Shown piece after piece: positions 7,093 to 14,509 of a stretch of DNA of 64,000 nt. The notes under the pieces were generated by a model. That model ran no database searches. It was not told the DNA's origin and saw only the letters and a program-made list of their open reading frames with translations. The first letter of the stretch is position 1. Every line of letters begins with the position of its first letter. The stretch covers positions 1-64,000 of the forward strand of contig NZ_BONI01000028.1 of the NCBI RefSeq assembly GCF_016862635.1, in the 5' to 3' direction. The position numbers and the translations under genes were made by a program. Origin of the DNA: Catellatospora coxensis. GTDB lineage: Bacteria > Actinomycetota > Actinomycetes > Mycobacteriales > Micromonosporaceae.

Positions 7093-8093
7093 CGGCGCCT
7101 CCTGATGAGCAGGTAGACCAGGTAGGGGCCGCCGATGCCGGCGGTGAGCACGCCGACGGGCAGCTGGGTCGGGGCGAGCAGCAGCCGGGCCGCGAGGTCG
7201 GCCGCGACGACCAGCGCCGCACCGGCCAGCGCGGACGCGGCCAGCGGCGGGCGTTCGGCCCGGGACAGCCGCCGGGCGACCTGCGGCGCGACCAGCGCGA
7301 CGAAGTCCACCGCGCCGACCTGCGCGGTCGCCGCCGCGGCGAGCACCACGCCGAGCGCCCCGACCGCGACCCGGCGGGCGGCCGGACGGGCCCCGAGGGC
7401 GCGGGCGGTGTCGTCGTCCAGGGCGCTGGTCCGCAGTGCCCGTGCCGCCCACAGCAGCAGCGGCAGGGCGAGCAGCAGCACCAGGCCGAGCGCGCCGGCC
7501 TCCTCGTAGCCGCGGCCGTTGAGTGAGCCGATGAGCCAGATCTGGGCGCGCAGCGCGTCGATGGTCTCCGCCGACGACATCACGACCTCGATGCCGGCCC
7601 GCAGCGCGAACGCGACGGCGACCCCGGCCAGCACGAACCGGTTCGCCGCGAACCCGGTGCGCGCGCCGAAGGCGAACACCACGACCGCGGCGAGCAGGCC
7701 GCCCGCCATGGCCGCGGGGGCGATCAGCTGGTACGCCATGCCGGAGGTCAGCGCGATGGTGGCGGCCAGGCCCGCGCCCTGAGTCACGCCGATGACGTCG
7801 GGGCTGGACAGGGGGTTGCGGGCCACGGACTGGATCAGCGCGCCGCCCAGCCCGAACGCCGCCCCGCAGGCCGCCCCGAGCACCACACGCGGCCAGCGCA
7901 GCTCGCGTACCACCAGGTCGTAGTCGGTGCCGCCGGTCAGCAGGGAGCGCACCACGTCACCCGGCGGCACGGTCATCGTGCCGAGGCTGACCGCGGCGAT
8001 CATCGCGGCCACCAGCACGGCGCCGAGCCCCAGCGTGACCAGCAGGGTGCGGCGCGGCAGCACGAAGCTCGCCGGCCCGACAGAGACGATCAT
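7089..8093 (-). CDS. FecCD-family iron-siderophore permease (second)
   Basis: 334-aa inner-membrane permease with about nine to ten hydrophobic segments. Family landmarks are RWPRVVLGAACGAAFGLGGALIQ and NPLSSPDVIGVTQGAG near the N-terminal third, and VALVAPQVARRL before the last helices. It pairs with the next permease to form the heterodimeric channel. Its first 17 codons are repeated, degenerately, twice in tandem just upstream (8094-8203), where they form a bridging mini-ORF whose stop overlaps this ATG. The stop overlaps the ATPase start. Confidence 0.92.
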   Translation of the reverse strand: MIVSVGPASFVLPRRTLLVTLGLGAVLVAAMIAAVSLGTMTVPPGDVVRSLLTGGTDYDLVVRELRWPRVVLGAACGAAFGLGGALIQSVARNPLSSPDVIGVTQGAGLAATIALTSGMAYQLIAPAAMAGGLLAAVVVFAFGARTGFAANRFVLAGVAVAFALRAGIEVVMSSAETIDALRAQIWLIGSLNGRGYEEAGALGLVLLLALPLLLWAARALRTSALDDDTARALGARPAARRVAVGALGVVLAAAATAQVGAVDFVALVAPQVARRLSRAERPPLAASALAGAALVVAADLAARLLLAPTQLPVGVLTAGIGGPYLVYLLIRRRR

Positions 8094-8211
8094 GCGGGCA
8101 CCACCGGGCAGGACGGCACCGGGCTCGCGGAACCGACGGAGACGATCACGCGGGCACCACCCGGCAGGGCGGCACGAGGCTCGCGGAACCGACCGACGAT
8201 CACGCGGTCAC
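8085..8211 (-). repeat. Tandem repeat of the permease 5' end at a gene junction
   Basis: A unit of 53-56 bp (GTGATCGTC...GTCGGTTCCGCGAGC on the minus strand) occurs twice upstream of the permease. The unit matches the permease's own first codons (ATGATCGTCTCTGTCGGG), so the junction looks like a triplication of the start region followed by drift. Each unit keeps a GTG or ATG start. Confidence 0.7.
8090..8203 (-). CDS. Bridging mini-ORF between the two permease genes (37 aa)
   Basis: GTG at 8203 overlaps the upstream permease stop (GTGA), and its own TGA overlaps the next permease ATG (ATGA). It is formed by the tandem units described for 8085-8211 and spans the whole intergenic gap. It probably serves, if anything, to keep ribosomes on the message between cistrons. 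The peptide resembles the downstream permease N-terminus (VIVSVGSAS) but has no membrane segment. Confidence 0.35.
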   Translation of the reverse strand: MIVGRFREPRAALPGGARVIVSVGSASPVPSCPVVPA

Positions 8212-9201
8212 TACCTTCGCCCGGCGGACCAGCCACAGCAGCACGGGCGCGCCGACCAAGGCCGTGACCACACCCGCGGGGACCTCGCCGGGCGGCGTGA
8301 TGACTCGGCCCAGCACGTCCGCGAACAGCACCAGGGCCGCGCCGAGCAGCGCCGACAGCGGCAGCACCCAGCGGTGCGCGGTGCCGACCAGCGCGCGGGC
8401 CAGGTGCGGCACGGCGAGGCCGACGAACGCGATCGGCCCGGCCAGCGCGACGGCCGCCCCGGTGAGCACGATCGCGGCGACGGCGGCGGCCAGCCGTACC
8501 CGCTGAATGCGGTGGCCCAGGCCGCGGGCGACGTCGTCGCCCAGCGCCAGCGCGTCCAGGCCGCGCGCCGCGACCACCGCGAGCACCAGCCCGACCAGCA
8601 GGAACGGCGTCACCTGCGCGGCCATGGCGGAGGTACGCCCGGCGATGGAGCCGACGACCCAGAAGCGGTACTGCTCGAAGGTGGCGGCGTCGATGCTGAG
8701 GATGCCGTAGATGAGCGCGCCGAGCCCGGCGTCGATCGCTGCGCCGGACAGCGCGAGGCTCACCGGGCCGGAGCCGTCCCGGGTGCGGGCGGCCACGATG
8801 AACACCAGCGCCCCGGCGACCGCGGCCCCGGCCAGCCCGAACCAGATCCAGGAGGCGAGGCTCGCGGCCCCGGCGAACGCGATCGCGATGACGACACCGG
8901 TCGCCGCGCCTGCGGAGATGCCCAGGACCCGGGCCTCGGCGAGCGGGTTGCGGGTCAGCGCCTGCATGATCACGCCGGCCAGCGCCAGCGCCGCGCCCAC
9001 CTCGAGCCCGACGAGGGTACGCGGCACCCGCAGCTCACGGACGATCAGCGCGGCCTCGGTCGGTGCCGGGTGCAGCAGCGCGTCGAGCGCCTCGGCCAGG
9101 GGGACGTGCCGGCTGCCGACGGTCAGGCTCGCCGCGACCGCGGCCAGCAGCACGAGCACGCCGAGCACGACGACACCGCCGCGCCTCACCGCACCGTGCA
9201 C
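8200..9201 (-). CDS. FecCD-family iron-siderophore permease (first)
   Basis: 333-aa inner-membrane permease, first gene of the importer operon. It shows LRVPRTLVGLEVGAALALAGVIMQ and NPLAEARVLGISAGA, then FVGLAVPHLAR, all typical of FecD/BtuC-type permeases, with about ten membrane helices. The start is GTG 9201, with GGGGAGG 6 nt upstream. An upstream in-frame TTG at 9243 has no SD and sits only 12 bp from the iron box, too close if the promoter overlaps that box. Repression by iron through IdeR/DmdR is expected. Confidence 0.9.
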   Translation of the reverse strand: MHGAVRRGGVVVLGVLVLLAAVAASLTVGSRHVPLAEALDALLHPAPTEAALIVRELRVPRTLVGLEVGAALALAGVIMQALTRNPLAEARVLGISAGAATGVVIAIAFAGAASLASWIWFGLAGAAVAGALVFIVAARTRDGSGPVSLALSGAAIDAGLGALIYGILSIDAATFEQYRFWVVGSIAGRTSAMAAQVTPFLLVGLVLAVVAARGLDALALGDDVARGLGHRIQRVRLAAAVAAIVLTGAAVALAGPIAFVGLAVPHLARALVGTAHRWVLPLSALLGAALVLFADVLGRVITPPGEVPAGVVTALVGAPVLLWLVRRAKVVTA

Positions 9202-9255
9202 CACGAGCCTCCCCGGCCGCCCGCTTCGTAGGGGTTCAGCCAACGGAAACGGAGC

Positions 9256-9274
9256 TTAGGTAAGGCAGGCCTTA
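9256..9274. promoter_or_regulatory. Iron box (IdeR/DmdR operator)
   Basis: TTAGGTAAGGCAGGCCTTA matches 14 of 19 positions of the actinobacterial iron box TTAGGTTAGGCTAACCTAA, with both outer half-sites preserved. It lies 55 bp upstream of the GTG 9201 start of the siderophore importer, the expected promoter position. Binding of Fe(II)-loaded IdeR here would shut off uptake in iron-replete cells. Confidence 0.8.
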
Positions 9275-9293
9275 ATTGTCGAGGTGGCGTGAG

Positions 9294-9728
9294 CTACGCC
9301 CCATCTCCCATGAACTTCGGCAGGGCCGCGACGATCGGTGCGTCGGCGGGCAGCCACGGCACGGTGTGCAGCTCGTGCGCGGCCAGCCAGCGGAACTCGG
9401 CGTGCTCGATCAGCTGCGGCACGCCCTCGACCAGCCGCGCCGTGTACACCTTGAGCACCGCGCGGCCGTGGCCGAGCAGCACGTCCTGGCCGACCCGCTC
9501 GCCGACCTCGACGGTCACGCCCAGCTCCTCCTCGCACTCGCGGACGAGCGCGTCGTGCTCCGTTTCACCCGGCTCCACCTTTCCGCCAGGAAACTCCCAC
9601 CGTCCGGCCACCTCGGCCGGTTCGGAACGCTCACAGGCCAGCACGCGCCCGTCGGCGATGATGGCAGCACCGACGATGATTCGGATCTCGGAGGAGAAGT
9701 TAGGCACGGCGGACAGCGTGCCAGACAA
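9294..9728 (-). CDS. Nudix hydrolase (MutT family)
   Basis: 144-aa nucleotide-pyrophosphohydrolase-like protein. A complete Nudix box, GKVEPGETEHDALVRECEEE, spans about residues 49-68, giving the metal-binding REXXEE core. The GRWEFPGGK lead-in and the 8-strand length fit MutT-type 8-oxo-dGTP diphosphatases, although substrate cannot be assigned from sequence. The start is weakly supported: TTG 9728 has no clear SD, and GTG 9707 (VPNFSSEIRIIVGAA) matches the usual family start as well. Confidence 0.85.
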   Translation of the reverse strand: MSGTLSAVPNFSSEIRIIVGAAIIADGRVLACERSEPAEVAGRWEFPGGKVEPGETEHDALVRECEEELGVTVEVGERVGQDVLLGHGRAVLKVYTARLVEGVPQLIEHAEFRWLAAHELHTVPWLPADAPIVAALPKFMGDGA

Positions 9729-9923
9729 ACCGGCTTCATGGTGAACGCGGTGTCACCGAGCGAGTCCGCGCTGCACACACCGTCCCGTGAAGTGCAGGAA
9801 GTCGGTTTTGTTCGCGTGGACACGCGCCGCGATACCAGGCAGGATAGGTCTCACCGAAGTGTCGGTGCGGACAAGATTCGGCCACAAGCCGATATCGCCG
9901 CGTGGGAGGTATCGGAGGTGCGG

Positions 9924-10229
9924 ATGGGTGCGGTCTGGAAACGGGGCCGACGACGCGACTACATCAGCGACGCACTCTCCCAACTCACCGGCTGGGTCCA
10001 CGAAGGCGACTGCCTCAAGCGCACCCTTCCCCTCGACGACACCGAACACGCGATGCTGACCGAGCACATCTCGGTCGCCGCGGACACCTTCGGCGTACGC
10101 CCCCACATCCGCCGCCTCGACGGCCGCACCCAGATCCAGCTCTGCGCCGGTGACAACGGTGCGCTCACCTCCGCCGAGATCGGCATGGCAGCCCGCGTCG
10201 AGGCCGCCTACCAGTCCCTGAACCCGTAG
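9924..10229 (+). CDS. Pterin-4a-carbinolamine dehydratase-like protein, active site not conserved
   Basis: 101 aa. LTGWVHEGDCLKRTL, an alpha region and a terminal DNGALTSAEIGMAARVEAAY segment follow the pterin-4a-carbinolamine dehydratase (PhhB/DCoH) fold. In active enzymes an E-x3-HH-P motif and a later His before D supply catalysis; here the matching stretches read FGVRPHI and LCAGDNG, so at least two of the three histidines seem lost. It may have become a binding or regulatory protein. ATG 9924 has GGAGG 5 nt upstream; GTG 9918 in the same frame is an alternative. It ends 4 bp before the GNAT gene. Confidence 0.65.
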   Translation: MGAVWKRGRRRDYISDALSQLTGWVHEGDCLKRTLPLDDTEHAMLTEHISVAADTFGVRPHIRRLDGRTQIQLCAGDNGALTSAEIGMAARVEAAYQSLNP

Positions 10230-10233
10230 CGCG

Positions 10234-10686
10234 GTGAACATCATCGTCCGGCCGGCCACGCCTGCCGACGAGAGCCGCTGGCGCGAGCTCTGGGACGCGT
10301 ACACCCGCTTCTACGAGCGCGAGCCCGACGAGACGATCACCCGGCACCTGTGGGCACGCGTCCTGGACGACGGCGTCCCGGTGTACGCCGTGGTCGCGGA
10401 GTCCGACGGGACCGTCATCGGGATCGCGAACTACCTGCTGCACGAGAACACGTCCGCCCTCACCCCGTCCTGCTACCTGCAGGACCTGTACGTCGACCCG
10501 GCGGCCCGTGCCCGCGGCTGCGGGGCGGCGCTGATCGACTGGCTGTGGGGGCAGACCCGAGCACACGGCTGGGCGACCCTGTACTGGCAGACCAGGGAGA
10601 ACAACTACCGGGCGCGGGCGCTCTACGACCGGTACACCCCGCACAGCGGCTTCCTGCGCTACGTCCTGCGCAACAACCCGGGCTGA
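10234..10686 (+). CDS. GNAT-family N-acetyltransferase
   Basis: 150-aa single-domain acetyltransferase that would move acetyl from acetyl-CoA to an amine. LYVDPAARARGCGAALIDWL near residues 84-103 contains the R/Q-x-x-G-x-G/A acetyl-CoA loop (RARGCGA). The C-terminal WQTRENNYRARALYDRYTPHSGFLRY completes the GNAT fold. GTG start. It follows the pterin-dehydratase-like gene by 4 bp, so the two are probably co-transcribed. The substrate is unknown. Confidence 0.88.
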   Translation: MNIIVRPATPADESRWRELWDAYTRFYEREPDETITRHLWARVLDDGVPVYAVVAESDGTVIGIANYLLHENTSALTPSCYLQDLYVDPAARARGCGAALIDWLWGQTRAHGWATLYWQTRENNYRARALYDRYTPHSGFLRYVLRNNPG

Positions 10687-11018
10687 CCCGGCTGCCGCGT
10701 CCTCGCCAGGGGTGGCGGGCGCGGTCCAAAGGGAAACGCTCGCCGGGCCGCCACCACATGGACTCGCTTGCCAGTGCCGGGTGCGGCTACACGATCTTGC
10801 TGCCGACGTACTCGCCGATAGGGCCGTTCGTCCCACACTCGATCGCCTGACCAGGACTCCTGGCCCATCTCCCATGGGCACGGCCGGGCCGGAGGGACCG
10901 GGCGACGATGAGTCCGCCATCTCGCGCAGCGCCCGGTCTCTCCATCTCCGGCCAGCACCAGTCATGGCATACGGCTTTCTCGGGCAACTTTCTTCGCCCC
11001 ACGGCATAGGGTGACGTC
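10687..11018. other. 332-bp gap, no gene recognised
   Basis: Between the GNAT gene and the small ORF at 11019. Open frames exist on both strands but show no family likeness and no SD. The minus-strand frame over 10787-11050 overlaps the start of the next gene. A decayed gene is possible. The last 30 bp hold the leader of the 11019 gene. Confidence 0.5.
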
Positions 11019-11321
11019 ATGCCGGAGACCGAGATCAACTTCGTCGGCACGGCCGATCCGAAGGCATCGGCAACCGCGATCGGCCGCCAGCTCGGCCTCG
11101 ATTTCGCCGAACGCGAAAGCCTTTTTCTCGGCGACCGTTATCTTCGGGCCACGCCGCCATGGGGCGAGGTCATCATCCAGCGAAACGATGACATGGGCGA
11201 ACCGGCCGAACCCAGTCATCCGGAAGCGCCGACCGTCGTCCGGATTCACGTCGACGCGGCTCACGAGTCGCGCATCGGCACGGCCCTGCGGAGACTCGGA
11301 TTCACCCAGGTCGCATCCTGA
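11019..11321 (+). CDS. Hypothetical protein, 100 aa
   Basis: Not recognised. A small acidic soluble protein with no signal peptide or membrane segment. AGGGTGA lies about 5 nt before the ATG, and codon use (mostly G/C third positions) suggests a real gene. Central features are LFLGDRYLRATPPWGEVIIQRN and a C-terminal VVRIHVDAAHESRIGTALRRLGF that looks like a beta-alpha unit. It converges with the DUF1877-like gene, 14 bp apart. Confidence 0.6.
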   Translation: MPETEINFVGTADPKASATAIGRQLGLDFAERESLFLGDRYLRATPPWGEVIIQRNDDMGEPAEPSHPEAPTVVRIHVDAAHESRIGTALRRLGFTQVAS

Positions 11322-11335
11322 TCGAGATGACCTGG

Positions 11336-11836
11336 TCAGGACATCCACACGAGGACTGCTTCGTGATCGGCGGCAGCCGCACGGAACAGAGTCGCCACGT
11401 CGTCGTAGGCGTCCTCCAGGTATGACAGCGCCCAGTCCTCCGCCCAGATGTCCGGGTACACCTCGGCCGAGGTCAGCTCCGCCGGGTGGTACTGCGCGGC
11501 GACTGATGAGAACGGGGTGACCTCGAAGAACCGGGCCGCCTCGGCCACCTGGGCGGCGGTGAGCAGTCGCGGTGAGTCGTAACCCCACTCGTCGTCGGTC
11601 ATCGGCTCGCCGCCCGCGATGACGTCGACCGGCGGGTTCAGCTTCGCCAGCAGGAACTGCAGGCCGGCCCACGCCTTGTCGGTGTCCACGCCGCGCGCCG
11701 CCCCGCCGTCGTCCTCGCCACCGTCGCCCAGGTCGGCCACGTACGAGTAGGCCGCGTTCGGTTCCTCGGTCAGGCGCCGCCGCAGTTCGGTCAACTCGGT
11801 CGGACGCAGCCGCAGGTAGTCCGTAATCATGCTCAT
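11336..11836 (-). CDS. DUF1877 (YfbM-like) family protein
   Basis: 166 aa. The start MSMITDYLRLRPTEL, the middle LDTDKAW-like segment (VDTDKAWAGLQFLL), GGEPMTDDEWGYDSPRLL and the end WAEDWALSYLEDAYDDVATLFRAAAADHEAVLVWMS follow the YfbM/DUF1877 pattern. These small cytosolic proteins often occur near contact-dependent or polymorphic toxin immunity genes, but no toxin is visible here. The start is ATG 11836; 13 extra upstream codons would be possible from 11875. Function unknown. Confidence 0.75.
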   Translation of the reverse strand: MSMITDYLRLRPTELTELRRRLTEEPNAAYSYVADLGDGGEDDGGAARGVDTDKAWAGLQFLLAKLNPPVDVIAGGEPMTDDEWGYDSPRLLTAAQVAEAARFFEVTPFSSVAAQYHPAELTSAEVYPDIWAEDWALSYLEDAYDDVATLFRAAAADHEAVLVWMS

Positions 11837-11956
11837 GGCCCGACATCCTGCACGGCGGGCATGACAGAGCACCACCCGCTCAAGCAGCCTTGGCCTACCT
11901 CTGTTGCGCGCCTGGACGGGTCACTGCGCAGCGTCGAGCTGTGGCAGGCTGACGCG

Positions 11957-12634
11957 ATGGTCGACGAGGCCGGGAACGTCCGGAACAGCAGGAAGTCACT
12001 GATCTGGTTCTGTGTCATGTGGTTCGTGGCGCTGGTGTCGACGGTCCTGTCGCTCGGCGTCCTCGGGTACAGCCCCTACCTGGTGCAGCAGGAATACGGC
12101 GGTGTGATCTCACTGGGCCTGCTGTTCGTCGCCGGGGCGCTGTTCGTCGTGGGCGCACGTCTGCTCAGGTTCAGGTCGCAGTGGGCGCGGACCACGGTGG
12201 TGGTGCTTCCCTCGCTGGTCGGTGTGGTCGGGCTGTGCGCTTGGGGAGGGTATGTCTACATGGAGCCGATGTTTCGCTCCGGACCCGTGGAGACCCTCGC
12301 CGCCTCGCCCGACGGAAGGTTCGAGGTCGTGGGCCAGAGCGAGGGGTTTATCACGACATTTCAGGTGCTGCGACTGCGCTCGCGGGAAGGTCTGCTGAGC
12401 CGCGAGTCCCCCGAGATCGCCTGCTTCGGCAACGGCACCATGGACAGCCCCGAGGTGCTGCTCGGACGTCTCGCCTTCACCGGACCAGCCCAGGTCACAC
12501 TGTGGTCCGACGACGGGGGCGTCGGCGTGGTCGACTTCGACCCCGAGACGTTGCAGCCGGCACACCCGTACGACCGTTGCCTGGTGGATACGTCCGATGC
12601 TCCGGGTCCCTCGCAGGTCTTGAGCAACGGCTGA
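11957..12634 (+). CDS. Predicted membrane protein with extracytoplasmic domain
   Basis: 225 aa from ATG 11957. Three hydrophobic helices fall near residues 15-36, 47-66 and 76-98, followed by a C-terminal soluble part that opens SPDGRFEVVGQSEGF, a beta-propeller-like phrase, and contains two Cys. No family recognised. The 11957 ATG has GGCAGG 8 nt upstream. An upstream in-frame ATG at 11861 would leave only 24 bp to the divergent DUF1877-like gene, so the shorter form is preferred. Confidence 0.65.
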   Translation: MVDEAGNVRNSRKSLIWFCVMWFVALVSTVLSLGVLGYSPYLVQQEYGGVISLGLLFVAGALFVVGARLLRFRSQWARTTVVVLPSLVGVVGLCAWGGYVYMEPMFRSGPVETLAASPDGRFEVVGQSEGFITTFQVLRLRSREGLLSRESPEIACFGNGTMDSPEVLLGRLAFTGPAQVTLWSDDGGVGVVDFDPETLQPAHPYDRCLVDTSDAPGPSQVLSNG

Positions 12635-12656
12635 TCGACTCGGCCGGGGTGCGGGA

Positions 12657-13010
12657 TCACCGACGGCGTGACCAGCCCGGAGGCGGCGGTGGTTCGACAC
12701 GCGCCGGTCCATGCCGATCGCGGATGTAGGTGGCGTAATCCACGAAGTGCCGTCGCCGACCGAGGAAATGCGGGTAATGCTCGAAATGCCAGCGGCATTC
12801 CTCGATGAACTCGGTGTGGTCGTTCAGGCCGAGGCGCCGGCAGACATCGGCGAACTCGTCCAAGCCGTCCAGCATCTCCGCGCACTGCGCCGGCGTCGCC
12901 CCGTCGGCGCCCCAGAGCACCCCGGCGGGAAGCTCATGGAGCGCATACGCGATCCAATCCCGGTCGCGCGCATAGCGTGCCCGGTCCGCTGACTCCTGCC
13001 CGGTTCCCAC
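12657..13010 (-). CDS. Hypothetical protein, 117 aa
   Basis: Not recognised. A charged, aromatic-rich soluble protein (RDRDWIAYALHELPAGVLWG, CRWHFEHYPHFLGRRRHFVDYATYIRDR) with a proline-rich tail (PPPPPGW). GTG start with no strong SD. It converges with the membrane-protein gene, 22 bp away. Codon use looks coding. No partner or domain can be named. Confidence 0.55.
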   Translation of the reverse strand: MGTGQESADRARYARDRDWIAYALHELPAGVLWGADGATPAQCAEMLDGLDEFADVCRRLGLNDHTEFIEECRWHFEHYPHFLGRRRHFVDYATYIRDRHGPARVEPPPPPGWSRRR

Positions 13011-13076
13011 AAGGCATTGTGACCTGCCGCGCTCCGCTGAGAACGCGGATCGAGCCAGGCAGGAGCCGGACCGGAA

Positions 13077-14162
13077 CTAGACGTTGAACCTGAACTCCAC
13101 CACGTCGCCGTCGGACATGACGTACTCCTTGCCCTCCATGCGGACCTTGCCGGCCGCCTTCGCCGCGGACATGGAGCCGGCCGCCATCAGGTCGTCGTAC
13201 GCCACGATCTCGGCCTTGATGAAGCCGCGCTGGAAGTCGGTGTGGATGACCCCGGCGGCCTCGGGGGCGGTCGCGCCGACCGGGATGGTCCAGGCGCGCG
13301 CCTCCTTCGGGCCCGCGGTGAGGTACGTCTGCAGGCCGAGCGTGCCGAATCCGACCCGGATCAGCTGGTTGAGGCCCGGCTCGGACTGCCCGATGGACTC
13401 CAGCATCTCGGCCGCGTCCTCCGGGGACAGGTCGATCAGCTCGGACTCGATCTTCGCGTCCATGAACACGGCCTCGGCCGGGGCGACCAGGGCCCGCAGC
13501 TCGTCGAGGAACTCGTTGTTGTGCAGCTCGGCCTCGTCGACGTTGAAGACGTACAGGAACGGCTTCGCGGTCATCAGGTGCAGCTCGCGCAGCTCGGCGA
13601 GGTCGATGCCGGCCTTGGCGGCGCCGGCGAACAGCGTGGTGCCGCCGTCGAGCACGGCGTGGGCGGCCTTGGCGGCGGCGACGATCCCGGCTCGGTCCTT
13701 GCGGACCTTGGCCTCCTTCTCGAGCCGCGGCAGCGCCTTCTCGATGGTCTGCAGGTCGGCGAGCATCAGCTCGGTGTTGATGGTCTCGATGTCGTCACTC
13801 GGCGAGACCTTGCCGTCGACGTGCACCACGTTCGGGTCGCTGAAGGCGCGTACGACCTGGCAGATGGCGTCGCAGTCGCGGATGTTGGCGAGGAACGCGT
13901 TGCCCTTGCCCTGGCCCTTCGAGGCGCCCTTGACCAGGCCCGCGATGTCGGTGAAGCTCACCGGCGCGGGCAGGATGCGCTGCGAGCCGTAGAGCTCGGC
14001 GAGCTTGTCCAGCCGCTGGTCGGGCAGCCCGACGACGCCGACGTTCGGCTCGATCGTGGCGAACGGGTAGTTCGCCGCGAGCACGTTGTTGCGGGTCAGC
14101 GCGTTGAACAGGGTGCTCTTGCCGACGTTGGGCAGGCCGACGATACCGATGCTGAGGCTCAC
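13077..14162 (-). CDS. ychF: Redox-regulated ATPase YchF (Obg-like)
   Basis: 361-aa Obg-family P-loop protein, universal and ribosome-associated, that prefers ATP over GTP. The G1 motif GLPNVGKST lies at residues 8-16, G3 is DIAGLVKGASKGQGKGNAFL, and the C-terminal TGS-like domain includes GVIHTDFQRGFIKAEI. In this family the usual NKxD is replaced, here NVDE. GTG 14162 gives the normal family N-terminus (MSLSIGIVG). No operon partner. Confidence 0.95.
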   Translation of the reverse strand: MSLSIGIVGLPNVGKSTLFNALTRNNVLAANYPFATIEPNVGVVGLPDQRLDKLAELYGSQRILPAPVSFTDIAGLVKGASKGQGKGNAFLANIRDCDAICQVVRAFSDPNVVHVDGKVSPSDDIETINTELMLADLQTIEKALPRLEKEAKVRKDRAGIVAAAKAAHAVLDGGTTLFAGAAKAGIDLAELRELHLMTAKPFLYVFNVDEAELHNNEFLDELRALVAPAEAVFMDAKIESELIDLSPEDAAEMLESIGQSEPGLNQLIRVGFGTLGLQTYLTAGPKEARAWTIPVGATAPEAAGVIHTDFQRGFIKAEIVAYDDLMAAGSMSAAKAAGKVRMEGKEYVMSDGDVVEFRFNV

Positions 14163-14509
14163 GACAGCAAATCTTACTGACCCGCCCGATCCGGCTCCCG
14201 TCCGCGCCCCGCGCAGTGACCGCAGTCGCCCTGCCCACGCGAGCAAGGAGTGCGGCAGGCTGCCCGCGACGGTGCCCACGGCCCGGAGAACGAACCGGAT
14301 ATAAGTCGCTATTCAGCCGGCCTTGGCGGCAGATCTGCACGTTGATCCGTTTTTGTGGACGCTGGACGCTGCCATAGGGACGTCCAGCGTCCACAAAAAC
14401 GGATCTTCGCGTTCGTCGGCGCGGATCGTGGGCTTCGGGTGGGCAAGGAGCCGAGGTGAGGTCCGATTTCCGCTAGCAGGTCGGCGGTGCCGACAGGCAG
14501 GGTGGAGGC
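14163..14509. other. Divergent intergenic region ychF / Ada-AlkA
   Basis: 347 bp between two divergently read genes. It must contain both promoters. Its only clear structure is the perfect 25-bp inverted repeat at 14344-14405. No credible ORF. Confidence 0.5.
14344..14405. repeat. Perfect inverted repeat with 25-bp arms
   Basis: The left arm begins GATCCGTTTTTGTGGACGCT and the right arm is its exact complement over 25 bp, separated by 12 bp. It lies between divergent genes, so it is not an ordinary terminator. Perfect arms with a T5/A5 tract suggest a recent small palindromic element or a strong cruciform. Only one copy was seen in this window. Confidence 0.8.

Noticed and set aside
10787-11050. 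87-codon minus-strand ORF in the 10.7-11.0 kb gap
   Set aside because: Overlaps the start of the 11019 gene, lacks an SD and any domain likeness.
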